A stretch of 64,000 nucleotides of DNA from NCBI GenBank assembly GCA_902799345.1, contig CADBZW010000019.1:1-64000 (forward strand). Reading direction: 5' to 3'. Of this stretch, positions 34,329 through 42,097 are shown piece by piece. A model generated the notes under the pieces. It was not told the DNA's origin. It did not search any database and saw nothing but the letters and a program-made list of their open reading frames with translations. The first letter of the stretch is position 1; each line of letters opens with the position of its first letter. This DNA comes from an uncultured Bacteroidia bacterium. GTDB taxonomy: Bacteria > Bacteroidota > Bacteroidia > Bacteroidales > F082. The translations under genes and the position numbers were made by a program.

Positions 34329-34364
34329 AAAAAACGCCCGAGAAGCGATTCTTGGGCGTTTTTT
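34329..34364. terminator. bidirectional terminator
   Basis: AAAAAACGCCC and GGGCGTTTTTT form a hairpin with an inner AGAAGCGATTCTT, between the lipoprotein gene and the minus-strand ATPase gene. Confidence 0.88.
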
Positions 34365-34377
34365 ATGATGCTTTTTT

Positions 34378-34432
34378 CTACAGAAACGTGCCAAATCTAT
34401 CAAATTTTTGAAGATTTGGCACGTTTCTGTAG
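34378..34432. repeat. 55-bp palindrome flanking the ATPase/nuclease gene, intact copy
   Basis: The left arm starts CTACAGAAACGTGCC and the right arm ends GGCACGTTTCTGTAG; the arms are perfect over 21 pairs around a 13-base centre that also pairs (TCAAA/TTTGA). It lies 6 bases beyond the gene's stop codon. On the gene strand it is followed by an A-run, so it is not a typical terminator. Confidence 0.9.
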
Positions 34433-34438
34433 GATATT

Positions 34439-35857
34439 TTAGAATCTGAACAGGTCGTCTTCCGTTACATCATTCTGAATGTCAAACGAATTTGCGTTTC
34501 TAACCAAGCCCATCGAGGTAACCATCGTGATATGGACGGCTTTTGTGGTCTTGGTCTCTGTTTTAAACAATGCACGTCGTTGCTGAAGGGTTTGTGCGTA
34601 ATCGTCGTCGATGGAAAAAGCTGTCTTCGAATACTTCATTTCGCAAAGGTTGATGACATCGTCGTTCCGGTCAATCAGCAAGTCGATTTGTGCGCCGGGA
34701 TGCTCTTTCGTCTTTTCCACGCGCCATGCGTATTCGCTGCTGACGACACCACTGATACCCAGCTTCTCCTTGATTTGCCTTGAGTGTAGCAGGCAAACGC
34801 GCTCGAAGGCCAAGCCCGACCAAGTGGAAAACAATGGGGTGTCGTGGCTTTTGGTCCAATAGTGCTCGTCGTTAATTAGGTTGTCTTCGATGAACTTGAA
34901 GTAGAATAATGTGTAATTGTCTATTAGTTGGAATATGGCGTTCTTGTTCTTCATCCCTATACTGTGGTATTTGCGAATGAATCCGCAACTTTCCAGGTCT
35001 TTCAGTATGGAGGTCAGCTTGCCGTTGCTGCTTTTTTTCCACGATTCCACCAGTTCCTTTCGGGTCATCCCTGTTTTTTTCTTTCCTAACAGGTTGATGA
35101 TGTCGATATATGGTTCTGGATGGTCGAAAAGCGAGGCGTACAGTTGCGAGAACTCGTTGCGTAGCTCGCCGTTTTGGGCGAAAAACAAACGGTCGATGTT
35201 TTGCGCCAATGATTTCCCTTTTTTTAGTTTTGACCAATAGTAGGGGATGCCTCCCATGATCATATAGCACTCCATGATTTGCTTTCGGTTCATTTCCAAA
35301 CGAAGGCCTTGGGCGTATTGCTCACATTCGTTCAGGGTGAAGGGCTGCAATTGGATGTTGTAAGTCAGGCGGTTGTGAAGTCCGCCATGATTGTGGACGA
35401 TTTTGTTGATGATCCATGATGTTGACGAGCCACAGATAATCAAAAGGATGTCTTTTCGAGCCGAGGCCCACCCGTTCCAAAAGTGTTCCAAGGCGGTCAG
35501 AAAACTTGAGCGGGGCGCGTCCATCCAAGGCATTTCGTCGATGAAAACGATTTTCCGCTGGTCTTTCGACTGGGAAAGCAGAGCGGCCAGCAAATTGAAG
35601 GCTTGGAGCCAATTCTCAGGTTGTGGTGCCTTAGGCATGCCTTGCGATCGCAACGACGACTGGAAGTTTTGCAGTTGGGCTTTGGTGTTCTTTTTGGCCA
35701 AACCCGTATGCGAAAAAGTGAATTTGTAGTCGAAAGTCTCTCTGATGAGAAACGTCTTGCCCACCCTGCGGCGGCCATAAACCGCGACAAATTCAGAATA
35801 CTCAGATTCGTATGCCGACCTCAGCTCTTCTTGTTCTTCAAGTCTTCCTATCAACAT
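34439..35857 (-). CDS. AAA ATPase with C-terminal DUF234-type (PD-(D/E)XK-like) domain
   Basis: This 472-residue protein has an archaeal-type AAA domain: Walker A GRRRVGKT at 28-35 and Walker B KIVFIDEMPWMD near 102-113, then a winged-helix stretch (MTRKELVESWKKSSNGKLTS). The C-terminal DUF234 domain (about 320-460) keeps the pattern QIDLLIDR...INLCEMKYSK, an aspartate followed by ExK as in PD-(D/E)XK nucleases. Families of such ATPases are numerous in Bacteroidetes and archaea and have no settled role. The gene is enclosed by two copies of a 55-bp palindrome, suggesting a mobile cassette. Start MLIGRLEEQEEL lies 26 bases after a promoter box. Confidence 0.88.
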   Translation of the reverse strand: MLIGRLEEQEELRSAYESEYSEFVAVYGRRRVGKTFLIRETFDYKFTFSHTGLAKKNTKAQLQNFQSSLRSQGMPKAPQPENWLQAFNLLAALLSQSKDQRKIVFIDEMPWMDAPRSSFLTALEHFWNGWASARKDILLIICGSSTSWIINKIVHNHGGLHNRLTYNIQLQPFTLNECEQYAQGLRLEMNRKQIMECYMIMGGIPYYWSKLKKGKSLAQNIDRLFFAQNGELRNEFSQLYASLFDHPEPYIDIINLLGKKKTGMTRKELVESWKKSSNGKLTSILKDLESCGFIRKYHSIGMKNKNAIFQLIDNYTLFYFKFIEDNLINDEHYWTKSHDTPLFSTWSGLAFERVCLLHSRQIKEKLGISGVVSSEYAWRVEKTKEHPGAQIDLLIDRNDDVINLCEMKYSKTAFSIDDDYAQTLQQRRALFKTETKTTKAVHITMVTSMGLVRNANSFDIQNDVTEDDLFRF

Positions 35858-35882
35858 CTTGTTATTCAGTTTGATTTTGCTG

Positions 35883-35890
35883 CAAAGGTA
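35883..35890 (-). promoter_or_regulatory. TAnnTTTG -7 promoter box of the ATPase/nuclease gene
   Basis: The minus strand reads TACCTTTG, 25 bases before the start codon. The palindrome copy at 35901-35955 begins 10 bases upstream and would cover the -33 region. Confidence 0.65.
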
Positions 35891-35900
35891 ATCATTTTTT

Positions 35901-35955
35901 CTACAGAAACGTGCCAAATCTATCAATTTTTTGAAGATTTGGCAGGTTTACGTCG
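35901..35955. repeat. 55-bp palindrome flanking the ATPase/nuclease gene, decayed copy
   Basis: The first 44 bases match the copy at 34378-34432 except for one position in the centre; the last arm has several changes (GGTTTACGTCGG in place of CGTTTCTGTAG). Both copies are in the same orientation, as direct repeats around the gene. Confidence 0.85.
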
Positions 35956-35970
35956 GTTTTTCCAAAAACA

Positions 35971-35998
35971 AAGGCTGCCGCAACCCCGCGACAGCCTT
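35971..35998 (-). terminator. terminator of the flavin/iron-sulfur fusion gene
   Basis: On the minus strand AAGGCTGTCGC and GCGGCAGCCTT form an 11-bp stem (one G-U pair) followed by TGTTTTT. Confidence 0.75.
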
Positions 35999-36003
35999 AA
36001 TTA

Positions 36004-36031
36004 TCAATTGTCAATTGTCAATTTTCAATTA
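36004..36031. repeat. four tandem 7-bp units overlapping a stop codon
   Basis: TCAATTG, TCAATTG, TCAATTT and TCAATTA follow each other without gaps. The last unit supplies the stop codon (TAA on the minus strand) of the fusion oxidoreductase gene. Confidence 0.7.
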
Positions 36032-39000
36032 CTTAAACGCATTTTCGCTCAGTCCGTGTCCAGAGAGGGCCAAGTCCTTCATGTAGCCAGGAACCTCCTT
36101 GCCGAGGTACTTGTCCACATACAGTTTGGCGAGGTATTGGCCGAGCATGAAGCCGTGGCCGCGCAAGCCGGTGAGGATACCGACCTCCGGGTCGACGATG
36201 TAACGCGGCTCGGTGTAACGACCAGCCCAGCAAGCCAAGAAGCTCACCTCGCCCAGGTTGGGAATCCACTCGGCGAAGACCTCGGAGACAATCTCCAAGA
36301 ACTCCTTGCTGTTGTACTTGATGTTCTGGCGTGCCTCGTAAGCGTCGGTGTCGGGGCTGGCGCAGCCGATGATCTGGCCGGTGTGGGCCCACTGCTGTCC
36401 GTAGACGGCGCTGAAGCCCTTGTAGTGACGACGATCGATGATCATGTCGAGCGGGCCACCATTGGGTCCCATCATGGGCAAACGGCGCGTGATGAAGGCT
36501 TGGTGCTTCACTGGATAGAGACCCGTATCCAAGCCTAACATGTCGTTGAACTTCTCGGCACCCCAGCCCATTGCGTTGACGAAGTGGTCGCAGGTGTACT
36601 CGATGAACTCGCCCTCGTGGGTTCGCACCAAGGCGATGTAATGTCCATTGGCTTTCTGCACATGGAGCAGCTCGCAGTCCTCGAAGTAGCGGCCGCCCTG
36701 CTGCACGCCGATCCAGCGGATGTAGTCGATGACGCGGCCAGGCGTGGCCTGCCAGCAGTCGCGGGTGATGAGGGCGTGGCTGTAGGTGTCCTTGCTGTCG
36801 TCCCACAGCGGCGAAATCTCTTTTTTGAAGTCCTTGCGCTCAATCATGTAGGCATCGCTCCATGCGCGTGATGCATCGAGAGAGTTGTAGGTGGCTTCAT
36901 CGTGTACCAAGTTGACGTAATGCGTCGGGTGGTAGTTGATGTTGTGCTCCTTCTGCATGTTCTTGAAAATCTCGTGGTTGTGCACAGCGATGTCGGCGAT
37001 GTCAGGGTTGGAGAAGGCCGGACGGCCGCCACCGATGCAACGCCACGAAGCGCCACGGCTGTAGTTGATCATCACAGGTTTCTTGCCGGCTTCCGAGAAG
37101 TAGCGGAACAAGGCACTACCTGCGATGCCGCCACCCGCGATGAACACTTCGACCTGTTCTTTCTTCACGCCGTTCATTTCGGGGAAGATGAAGGTCTCTT
37201 TGGTGTGCGGGTTGTAGAGGTCGCCAAGGCTGACTTGGTTCGACAGCGGGGCACGTGGCGTGGCGTCGCCAACCAATTCGATGCCGTAGGAACGCAAGAT
37301 TTGACGGGCGCGTGGGATGCAACGCTTACCGCGGCACGGACCCATACCCATGCGGGTGATGTGTTTCAGCTCGTCCACCGAGATGGTCTTGCGGTTGCCG
37401 ATGACGCGCAGGATGCGGTCGAGTTTGATGTCCTCGCAGTGGCAGACGTAGGTCTCGCTCTCGCCTTCGGCCAGTTTCTTGGGCGAAATCGGGGTGGTGA
37501 GTTCCTTGTTGGCGTTGTAACGGTCTTTCAGGATGAAGCCTCTCACGTCGGTCAGCTCGAACACGCGGCTTGCCTCACCCGACGGACGTGACGAGCGGGC
37601 TTTCACGCGAGCCACGTTGGTCTTGTTCGACTTCTTGAGGATCTTCTCGATGACGCCTTCGCCAATCTTTTGGCCGTCGTTGTCGACGAGATAGACCTCT
37701 GCGCCTTCCTGGGCTTCATATTCGATGGGCAGGAAGCAGGTCGACTTCTGCACGTCGTAACCGAAGATGGCCAAGCCCGGGCAACTGGAAACACACAGCA
37801 TACAGCCGATGCACTTGTTGTAGTCGATGGTGGGTGTGCTGCTGGTGGAGGGCTTGGTGATGGCGCCTTGCGGGCAACTGAATGAGCAGGGGTTGCAGGC
37901 GAAGCCGTAGAGGCAGTCGGCCTGCACGAAAGCCTTCTGCATCATGCGCTCGGGCGTAGGCAGGTTGGGCTTTTCGAGGAGACGCACAGGATGCTGTTGC
38001 GAGTCGATATATTGTCTCGAAATCTCAAGATAATCGTCGTAGTTGAAGCGCACGCCGATGGCTTGGGCCACCTCGTAGGCGACTTGTTTGCCACGCAGCA
38101 CGGCGCTGGTGCCTTCGCCGATGCGGATGGCATCGCCGGCACCGTAAGTGTTGAGGCCGAAGACCTCGCGTCCTTTCACCAACAGTTGGTTGTCGGGGAT
38201 AAGGCCGGTGCAGATGTTGATGATGTCGATGTCGTCGATGACTTGCTCAGTGCCAGGGATGGCCTTGAAGTTCTCGCACTTGGCGATGACGGCGCCTGTG
38301 ATGCCGGTGTAGTCGGCATTGGGGATAGCGCGCACCAGGACGTAGCTGGTCATGATCGGAATGCCGAGACGGCGCACACGGTTGGCTTGCACGGGGAAGC
38401 CGCCCTCGCGGGGCATGGCCTCGATGATAGCCTTGATGGTGGCACCCGCCTGCATGCCTTGGTAAGAGGTCAGGTAGCCGATGTTGCCAGCACCCACGGT
38501 GAGGACTTTCTTACCGAGCAAGGTGTGCTCTTGGTTCATCATCTTCTGGAACACGGCAGCGGTGTAAACGCCCGGCACGTCGTCGTTCTCGAAGGTCGGC
38601 ATGAAGGGCACGGCACCCGTGGCCACCACGAGGTGTTGTGCGTCGATGTAGCCAATCTCGCCAGTGACGATGTTCTTGATGGCCACGCGACCGCCTTCAA
38701 GCAGGTCCCAAACGGTGTTGTTCAGCAGGATGCCTTCGTGGTTGTCGCCCGCCAAGGTCTTGGCGATGTCGAAGCCACGCATGCCACCGAATTTCTTCTC
38801 CTTCTCGAAGAAGAAGAACTGGTGGGTCTGCATGTTGAATTGGCCACCGATGTTGGCGTTGTTGTCGACGACGATGTTGCTGATGCCGAAGGCGTTGAGT
38901 TGCTCACGGCAGGCGAGACCCGCGGGACCGGCGCCGATGATGGCGACTTGGGTCTTGTAGACCTTCACCTCGCGGGGCTGCTGCTCCTTGGGCTCGGGAA

Positions 39001-39298
39001 GGATGGTGTCCTCCTTGTCGATGCGGCGCACTTCCTTGACGCCATCGACTTTAGTGATGCAGATACGGCGTATCTTGCCATCGACCAGCATCTCGCAGGC
39101 ACCGCATTTGCCGATGCCGCAGTTGAGGCTTCGGTTGCGGCCGTCGAGCGAGTGGCTGTGGACGGGATAACCGGCTTGGTGAAGGGCGGCGGCGATGGTC
39201 TTGCCGCGCTGACCTTTGACGGTCTTGCCTTCATATTGGAATTCCACAAGGTCTTCCTGCGGGATGTCCAAGATGGGGTGTTTCTCGATTTTGTACAT
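36029..39298 (-). CDS. multi-domain FAD/iron-sulfur oxidoreductase (amine/opine/hydroxyproline dehydrogenase type)
   Basis: This 1089-residue protein joins what are usually separate subunits. Residues 55-85 hold a [2Fe-2S] site (Cys60, 65, 68, 80). An FAD/NAD domain follows with AIIGAGPAG near 119-127. A two-cluster ferredoxin part near 500-550 shows CNPCSFSCPQGAI and CIGCMLCVSSCPG. A BFD-like [2Fe-2S] motif (YVCHCEDIKLDR, GMGPCRGKRC) precedes a second FAD domain from about 719 (VFIAGGGIAGSALF) of the D-amino-acid-oxidase type. The order matches HcnA-HcnB-HcnC and sarcosine/hydroxyproline/opine dehydrogenase subunits. It probably oxidises an amine or imino acid and passes electrons on; the substrate is unknown. 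Confidence 0.85.
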   Translation of the reverse strand: MYKIEKHPILDIPQEDLVEFQYEGKTVKGQRGKTIAAALHQAGYPVHSHSLDGRNRSLNCGIGKCGACEMLVDGKIRRICITKVDGVKEVRRIDKEDTILPEPKEQQPREVKVYKTQVAIIGAGPAGLACREQLNAFGISNIVVDNNANIGGQFNMQTHQFFFFEKEKKFGGMRGFDIAKTLAGDNHEGILLNNTVWDLLEGGRVAIKNIVTGEIGYIDAQHLVVATGAVPFMPTFENDDVPGVYTAAVFQKMMNQEHTLLGKKVLTVGAGNIGYLTSYQGMQAGATIKAIIEAMPREGGFPVQANRVRRLGIPIMTSYVLVRAIPNADYTGITGAVIAKCENFKAIPGTEQVIDDIDIINICTGLIPDNQLLVKGREVFGLNTYGAGDAIRIGEGTSAVLRGKQVAYEVAQAIGVRFNYDDYLEISRQYIDSQQHPVRLLEKPNLPTPERMMQKAFVQADCLYGFACNPCSFSCPQGAITKPSTSSTPTIDYNKCIGCMLCVSSCPGLAIFGYDVQKSTCFLPIEYEAQEGAEVYLVDNDGQKIGEGVIEKILKKSNKTNVARVKARSSRPSGEASRVFELTDVRGFILKDRYNANKELTTPISPKKLAEGESETYVCHCEDIKLDRILRVIGNRKTISVDELKHITRMGMGPCRGKRCIPRARQILRSYGIELVGDATPRAPLSNQVSLGDLYNPHTKETFIFPEMNGVKKEQVEVFIAGGGIAGSALFRYFSEAGKKPVMINYSRGASWRCIGGGRPAFSNPDIADIAVHNHEIFKNMQKEHNINYHPTHYVNLVHDEATYNSLDASRAWSDAYMIERKDFKKEISPLWDDSKDTYSHALITRDCWQATPGRVIDYIRWIGVQQGGRYFEDCELLHVQKANGHYIALVRTHEGEFIEYTCDHFVNAMGWGAEKFNDMLGLDTGLYPVKHQAFITRRLPMMGPNGGPLDMIIDRRHYKGFSAVYGQQWAHTGQIIGCASPDTDAYEARQNIKYNSKEFLEIVSEVFAEWIPNLGEVSFLACWAGRYTEPRYIVDPEVGILTGLRGHGFMLGQYLAKLYVDKYLGKEVPGYMKDLALSGHGLSENAFK

Positions 39299-39333
39299 AT
39301 AGAATGTGATTTTGAGTCTTAAAAATACGGGCG

Positions 39334-39341
39334 CAAATTTA
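39334..39341 (-). promoter_or_regulatory. TAnnTTTG -7 promoter box of the fusion oxidoreductase gene
   Basis: The minus strand reads TAAATTTG, 35 bases before the start codon at 39298. It excludes the longer in-frame upstream extension. Confidence 0.6.
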
Positions 39342-39403
39342 GGAAAAACATAAAAAGAGGAATCTTTTTTGTCTTTTTTTTGAAAAAAATGTACAAAAAC
39401 CAA

Positions 39404-39582
39404 GGTTCCTGAGCCCAAGGTTGCTGAGCCTGTCGAAGTGTCGGGGAGCCGACAATAAAAGGTCTGGCTTCTACGGGCGACATCGATCCATGGGCCGTCA
39501 TCGCGGACTTGATCCGCGATCTCCTGTGCAAAAGGGACTCCCTTCTGCGGAGGAGATGGCGGATGTCCCTCCGCCATGACGG
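39404..39582. repeat. cluster of dispersed repeats between two minus-strand genes
   Basis: Three repeat types lie in a row: a 'GGTTCCTGAGCC' REP-like unit (39404-39450), a CCGTCAT...ATCTCC unit with core TCGCGGA...TCCGCGA (39495-39524), and an exact inverted copy (39552-39582) of the unit at 24579-24609. No gene is seen in the gap between 39298 and 39626. Confidence 0.75.
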
Positions 39583-39625
39583 CAAAGGGGGGCTGTTTTT
39601 GTTGTTTTGACTGGGTCGTCGGGTG

Positions 39626-40909
39626 TTAATAACTTAACACGAACTGCATCGTACTCCTGCTCCCTTGTTTCACCAGGACCTTCTTCCCCTTGATGAAGTC
39701 AGTCTCCAAGCCGTCTTGGTAATGTCGAATAGTGAACAGCTGCAGTCCGTCGTTGTATTTGACGCTGAAATCGTCTTTGAGGTTGGCCCTCAGCTGTTTC
39801 AGCTTCTGTTCGTTGCTATCGAAACAGAACGAGAGCATCAAAGCGGAAGTCTGAATCATGTTGGCGTGGATGTTGAGGTCGGCGCAGACGGCGAAGATGG
39901 TCTTCAGGTTGCGCTCGTCCATGAACGAGTAGTCGCGGGGCGAGATGGAGACCAGCGTTTGGTTGTCCTTGACGATGTAGGAGGGGATGCTCTCGTCGTT
40001 TTTCCTATGGCCGCCGTCGATGAGCGATGGCTCGTGGCCGGGGTGGAGGAACGACTGCACTTTCAGTGTTATCCCCTTGTTTTGCAGCGGCTTGATGGTC
40101 TTGGGGTGGATGATGGTCGCGCCATAGAAAGCCAACTCAATGGCCTCGGAGTAGGGAATATGCGGCAGTTGAACCGTGTCGGCAAAGCGTTTCGGGTCGG
40201 CATTGAGCAGGCCGTCCACGTCTTTCCAGATAGTGACCTCCTCGGCATCGAGGCAGTTGGCGAAGATGGCAGCGGTGAAGTCGGAGCCTTCACGTCCTAA
40301 GGTGACGCTGTGTTTGCCGTCGGCCGTACCTCCGATGAAGCCTTGCGTCAGGCATACGATGCCTCGGATATGCTCATCGTTCAACTTGCTGATTCTCAAA
40401 CGGGTCTCATCCCAATCGGGGTTGGCGGCGCGGTAGTGGGTGTCGTCTTCAGCGATGACGTATTTTCGTGCGTCGAGCCAGCGTGTCGGGATGTCGCATT
40501 TGCTGAGGTATTCGTGGATGATGCTGGTCGAGATAAGTTCACCGTAGCAAACGGTCTGGTCATATTGGTAGTCGTAGGGCGTGTCGGTCTTCTGCAGCTT
40601 CTCCCACAGCTCGATGAAGAGTCCGGCGATGTTCTCTCCGAAGGCGGGGTTGGCGTCGTTGCCGAAGAGCTCGTTGATGATGCCGTCGTGGTAGGCGATG
40701 ACGTCATGCAGGGCCTCCATGCCAAGTTGTCCGTCGTGTTCGCGGAAGTCGGCCAAGGCTTTTTCGAGGGCGTTGGTCGTTTTGCCCATAGCGGAGACCA
40801 CCAACAGAATATCCTCGTCCTTATGTAGGCTGACGATGTCGGCCAAATTTCGCACGGCATCGGCATCCTTCACCGACGCGCCACCGAATTTATAGATTCT
40901 TTTGATCAT
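39626..40909 (-). CDS. aspartate kinase
   Basis: This 427-residue enzyme phosphorylates aspartate, the first step to lysine, threonine and methionine. MIKRIYKFGGASVKDADAV is the kinase N-terminus (KFGGxSV), LGREGSDFTAAIFAN binds substrate, and KDVDGLLNADPK is typical. A regulatory C-terminal part (about 290-427) with ACT-like strands follows (TLVSISPRDYSFMDE). Its length fits single-function aspartokinase rather than the fusion with homoserine dehydrogenase. The start at 40909 lies 22 bases after a promoter box. It is monocistronic and divergent from the Bat operon. Confidence 0.93.
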   Translation of the reverse strand: MIKRIYKFGGASVKDADAVRNLADIVSLHKDEDILLVVSAMGKTTNALEKALADFREHDGQLGMEALHDVIAYHDGIINELFGNDANPAFGENIAGLFIELWEKLQKTDTPYDYQYDQTVCYGELISTSIIHEYLSKCDIPTRWLDARKYVIAEDDTHYRAANPDWDETRLRISKLNDEHIRGIVCLTQGFIGGTADGKHSVTLGREGSDFTAAIFANCLDAEEVTIWKDVDGLLNADPKRFADTVQLPHIPYSEAIELAFYGATIIHPKTIKPLQNKGITLKVQSFLHPGHEPSLIDGGHRKNDESIPSYIVKDNQTLVSISPRDYSFMDERNLKTIFAVCADLNIHANMIQTSALMLSFCFDSNEQKLKQLRANLKDDFSVKYNDGLQLFTIRHYQDGLETDFIKGKKVLVKQGSRSTMQFVLSY

Positions 40910-40930
40910 TTTAGTCACCGATTGAAGATG

Positions 40931-40938
40931 CAAAAGTA
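40931..40938 (-). promoter_or_regulatory. TAnnTTTG -7 promoter box of aspartokinase gene
   Basis: The minus strand reads TACTTTTG, 21 bases before the chosen start; the longer in-frame start would overlap the box. Confidence 0.68.
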
Positions 40939-40990
40939 AGAAAACTCCGCAATAAATTTATTAAATAGGAGTTATTTACTCCGAAACTGC

Positions 40991-40998
40991 TATTTTTG
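40991..40998 (+). promoter_or_regulatory. TAnnTTTG -7 promoter box of the Bat operon
   Basis: TATTTTTG lies 57 bases before the moxR ATG and directly ahead of a 28-bp palindrome. Confidence 0.68.
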
Positions 40999-40999
40999 C

Positions 41000-41027
41000 A
41001 CGGTTTTTGCCATTCGGCAAAAACCGT
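41000..41027. promoter_or_regulatory. palindrome at the Bat operon transcript start
   Basis: ACGGTTTTTGCC and GGCAAAAACCGT are perfect 12-bp arms around ATTC. It starts 2 bases after the -7 box, so it covers the expected transcript start and would be either an operator or a hairpin at the very 5' end of the mRNA. Confidence 0.6.
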
Positions 41028-41054
41028 ATAACAGAACAATTAACAACTGACACA

Positions 41055-42019
41055 ATGATAGAAACTGACATTCGTGAACTGAACGAAAAAATCCAACGTG
41101 AGAGTCAATTCCTCGACCTCATCAACCTCGAAATGAACAAGGTCATCGTCGGATTGGCCTGCTGGCCAATGGACACATCCTTCTCGAAGGTGTGCCTGGC
41201 CTAGCCAAGACCTTGGCCATCAAGTCGATGGCCAGTGCCATCGACGCCGACTTCGCCCGTATCCAATTCACTCCCGACCTGCTGCCTGCCGACCTCATCG
41301 GCACGCTGATTTATAGTCAAAAGAAGGAGGAATTTGTGGTGCGTCGTGGCCCCATCTTCGCCAATTTCGTGTTGGCTGACGAAATCAACCGTTCTCCCGC
41401 CAAGGTGCAGAGCGCCTTGCTCGAGGCCATGCAGGAGCATCAGGTGACCATCGGCGACGAGACCTTCAAGCTGCCGGATCCCTTCCTCGTCATGGCCACA
41501 CAGAACCCCATCGAGCAGGAAGGTACCTATCCGCTGCCCGAGGCTCAGGTGGACCGTTTCATGCTGAAGGTCATCATCAACTACCCCAAGAAAGAGGAAG
41601 AGAAACTGATTTTGCGTCAGCAGATTGCCAGCGCAGGTGCCAAGATCAACGCCGTGGTGAAGCCCGAGGACATCATCCGCGCCCGCGAGGTGTGCCGCGA
41701 AATCTATCTCGACGAGAAGATTGAAAACTACATCACCGACATCGTCTTCGCCTCACGTTATCCTTCAGATTACAAACTGAAGAAGTTCGCCAATATGATC
41801 AGCTACGGCGGCTCGCCGCGTGCCACCATCAACCTGGCCTTGGCTGCCAAGGCCTACGCCTTCATCAAGCACCGTGGCTATGTCATCCCCGAGGACATCC
41901 GTGCCGTGGCCCCTGACGTGCTGCGTCACCGTATCGGTCTGACCTACGAGGCCGAAGCCGAAAACATCACCACCGAAGAAATCATCAACGAGATCCTGAA
42001 TACCATCGAGGTGCCGTGA
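41055..42019 (+). pseudogene. moxR: MoxR-family AAA+ ATPase, frameshifted by an internal deletion
   Basis: The N-terminal frame ([20 protein letters not shown]... NKVIVG) stops at 41204. The rest of MoxR continues in another frame from GLLANGH at 41156 through the Walker A GVPGLAKT, Walker [16 protein letters not shown] and sensor motifs to 42019. MoxR proteins normally have about ten residues (as in VIVGQ...LLIGLL) between these parts; here two bases remain, so about 28 bases are missing. A GTG at 41192 could restart translation just at the Walker A motif and give 275 residues. MoxR is the chaperone-like first member of the Bat operon. A sequencing error is possible. Confidence 0.85.
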
Positions 42020-42024
42020 TTTAG

Positions 42025-42050
42025 TTGAGAGTTTAGTGTTGAGAGTTTAG
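42025..42050. repeat. direct repeat between moxR and the DUF58 gene
   Basis: TTGAGAGTTTAG occurs at 42025-42036 and 42039-42050. Such TTGAGAGTTTAG strings are frequent between genes in Bacteroidetes. Confidence 0.6.
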
Positions 42051-42053
42051 AGT

Positions 42054-42082
42054 TGTAGGGCTGTCACACTGTGGCAGCCGCA
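42054..42082. repeat. half copy of the 72-bp hairpin repeat
   Basis: TGTAGGGCTGTCACACTGTG and the next nine bases match the reverse complement of the right arm of the elements at 29579 and 32906 with two differences. Only one arm is present. Confidence 0.7.
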
Positions 42083-42097
42083 CATTCGAAATAGCCA

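Noticed and set aside
34378-35955. The ATPase/nuclease unit as a classical insertion sequence
   Set aside because: The gene has no transposase motif and the flanking 55-bp sequences are direct copies of a palindrome rather than terminal inverted repeats with target duplication.
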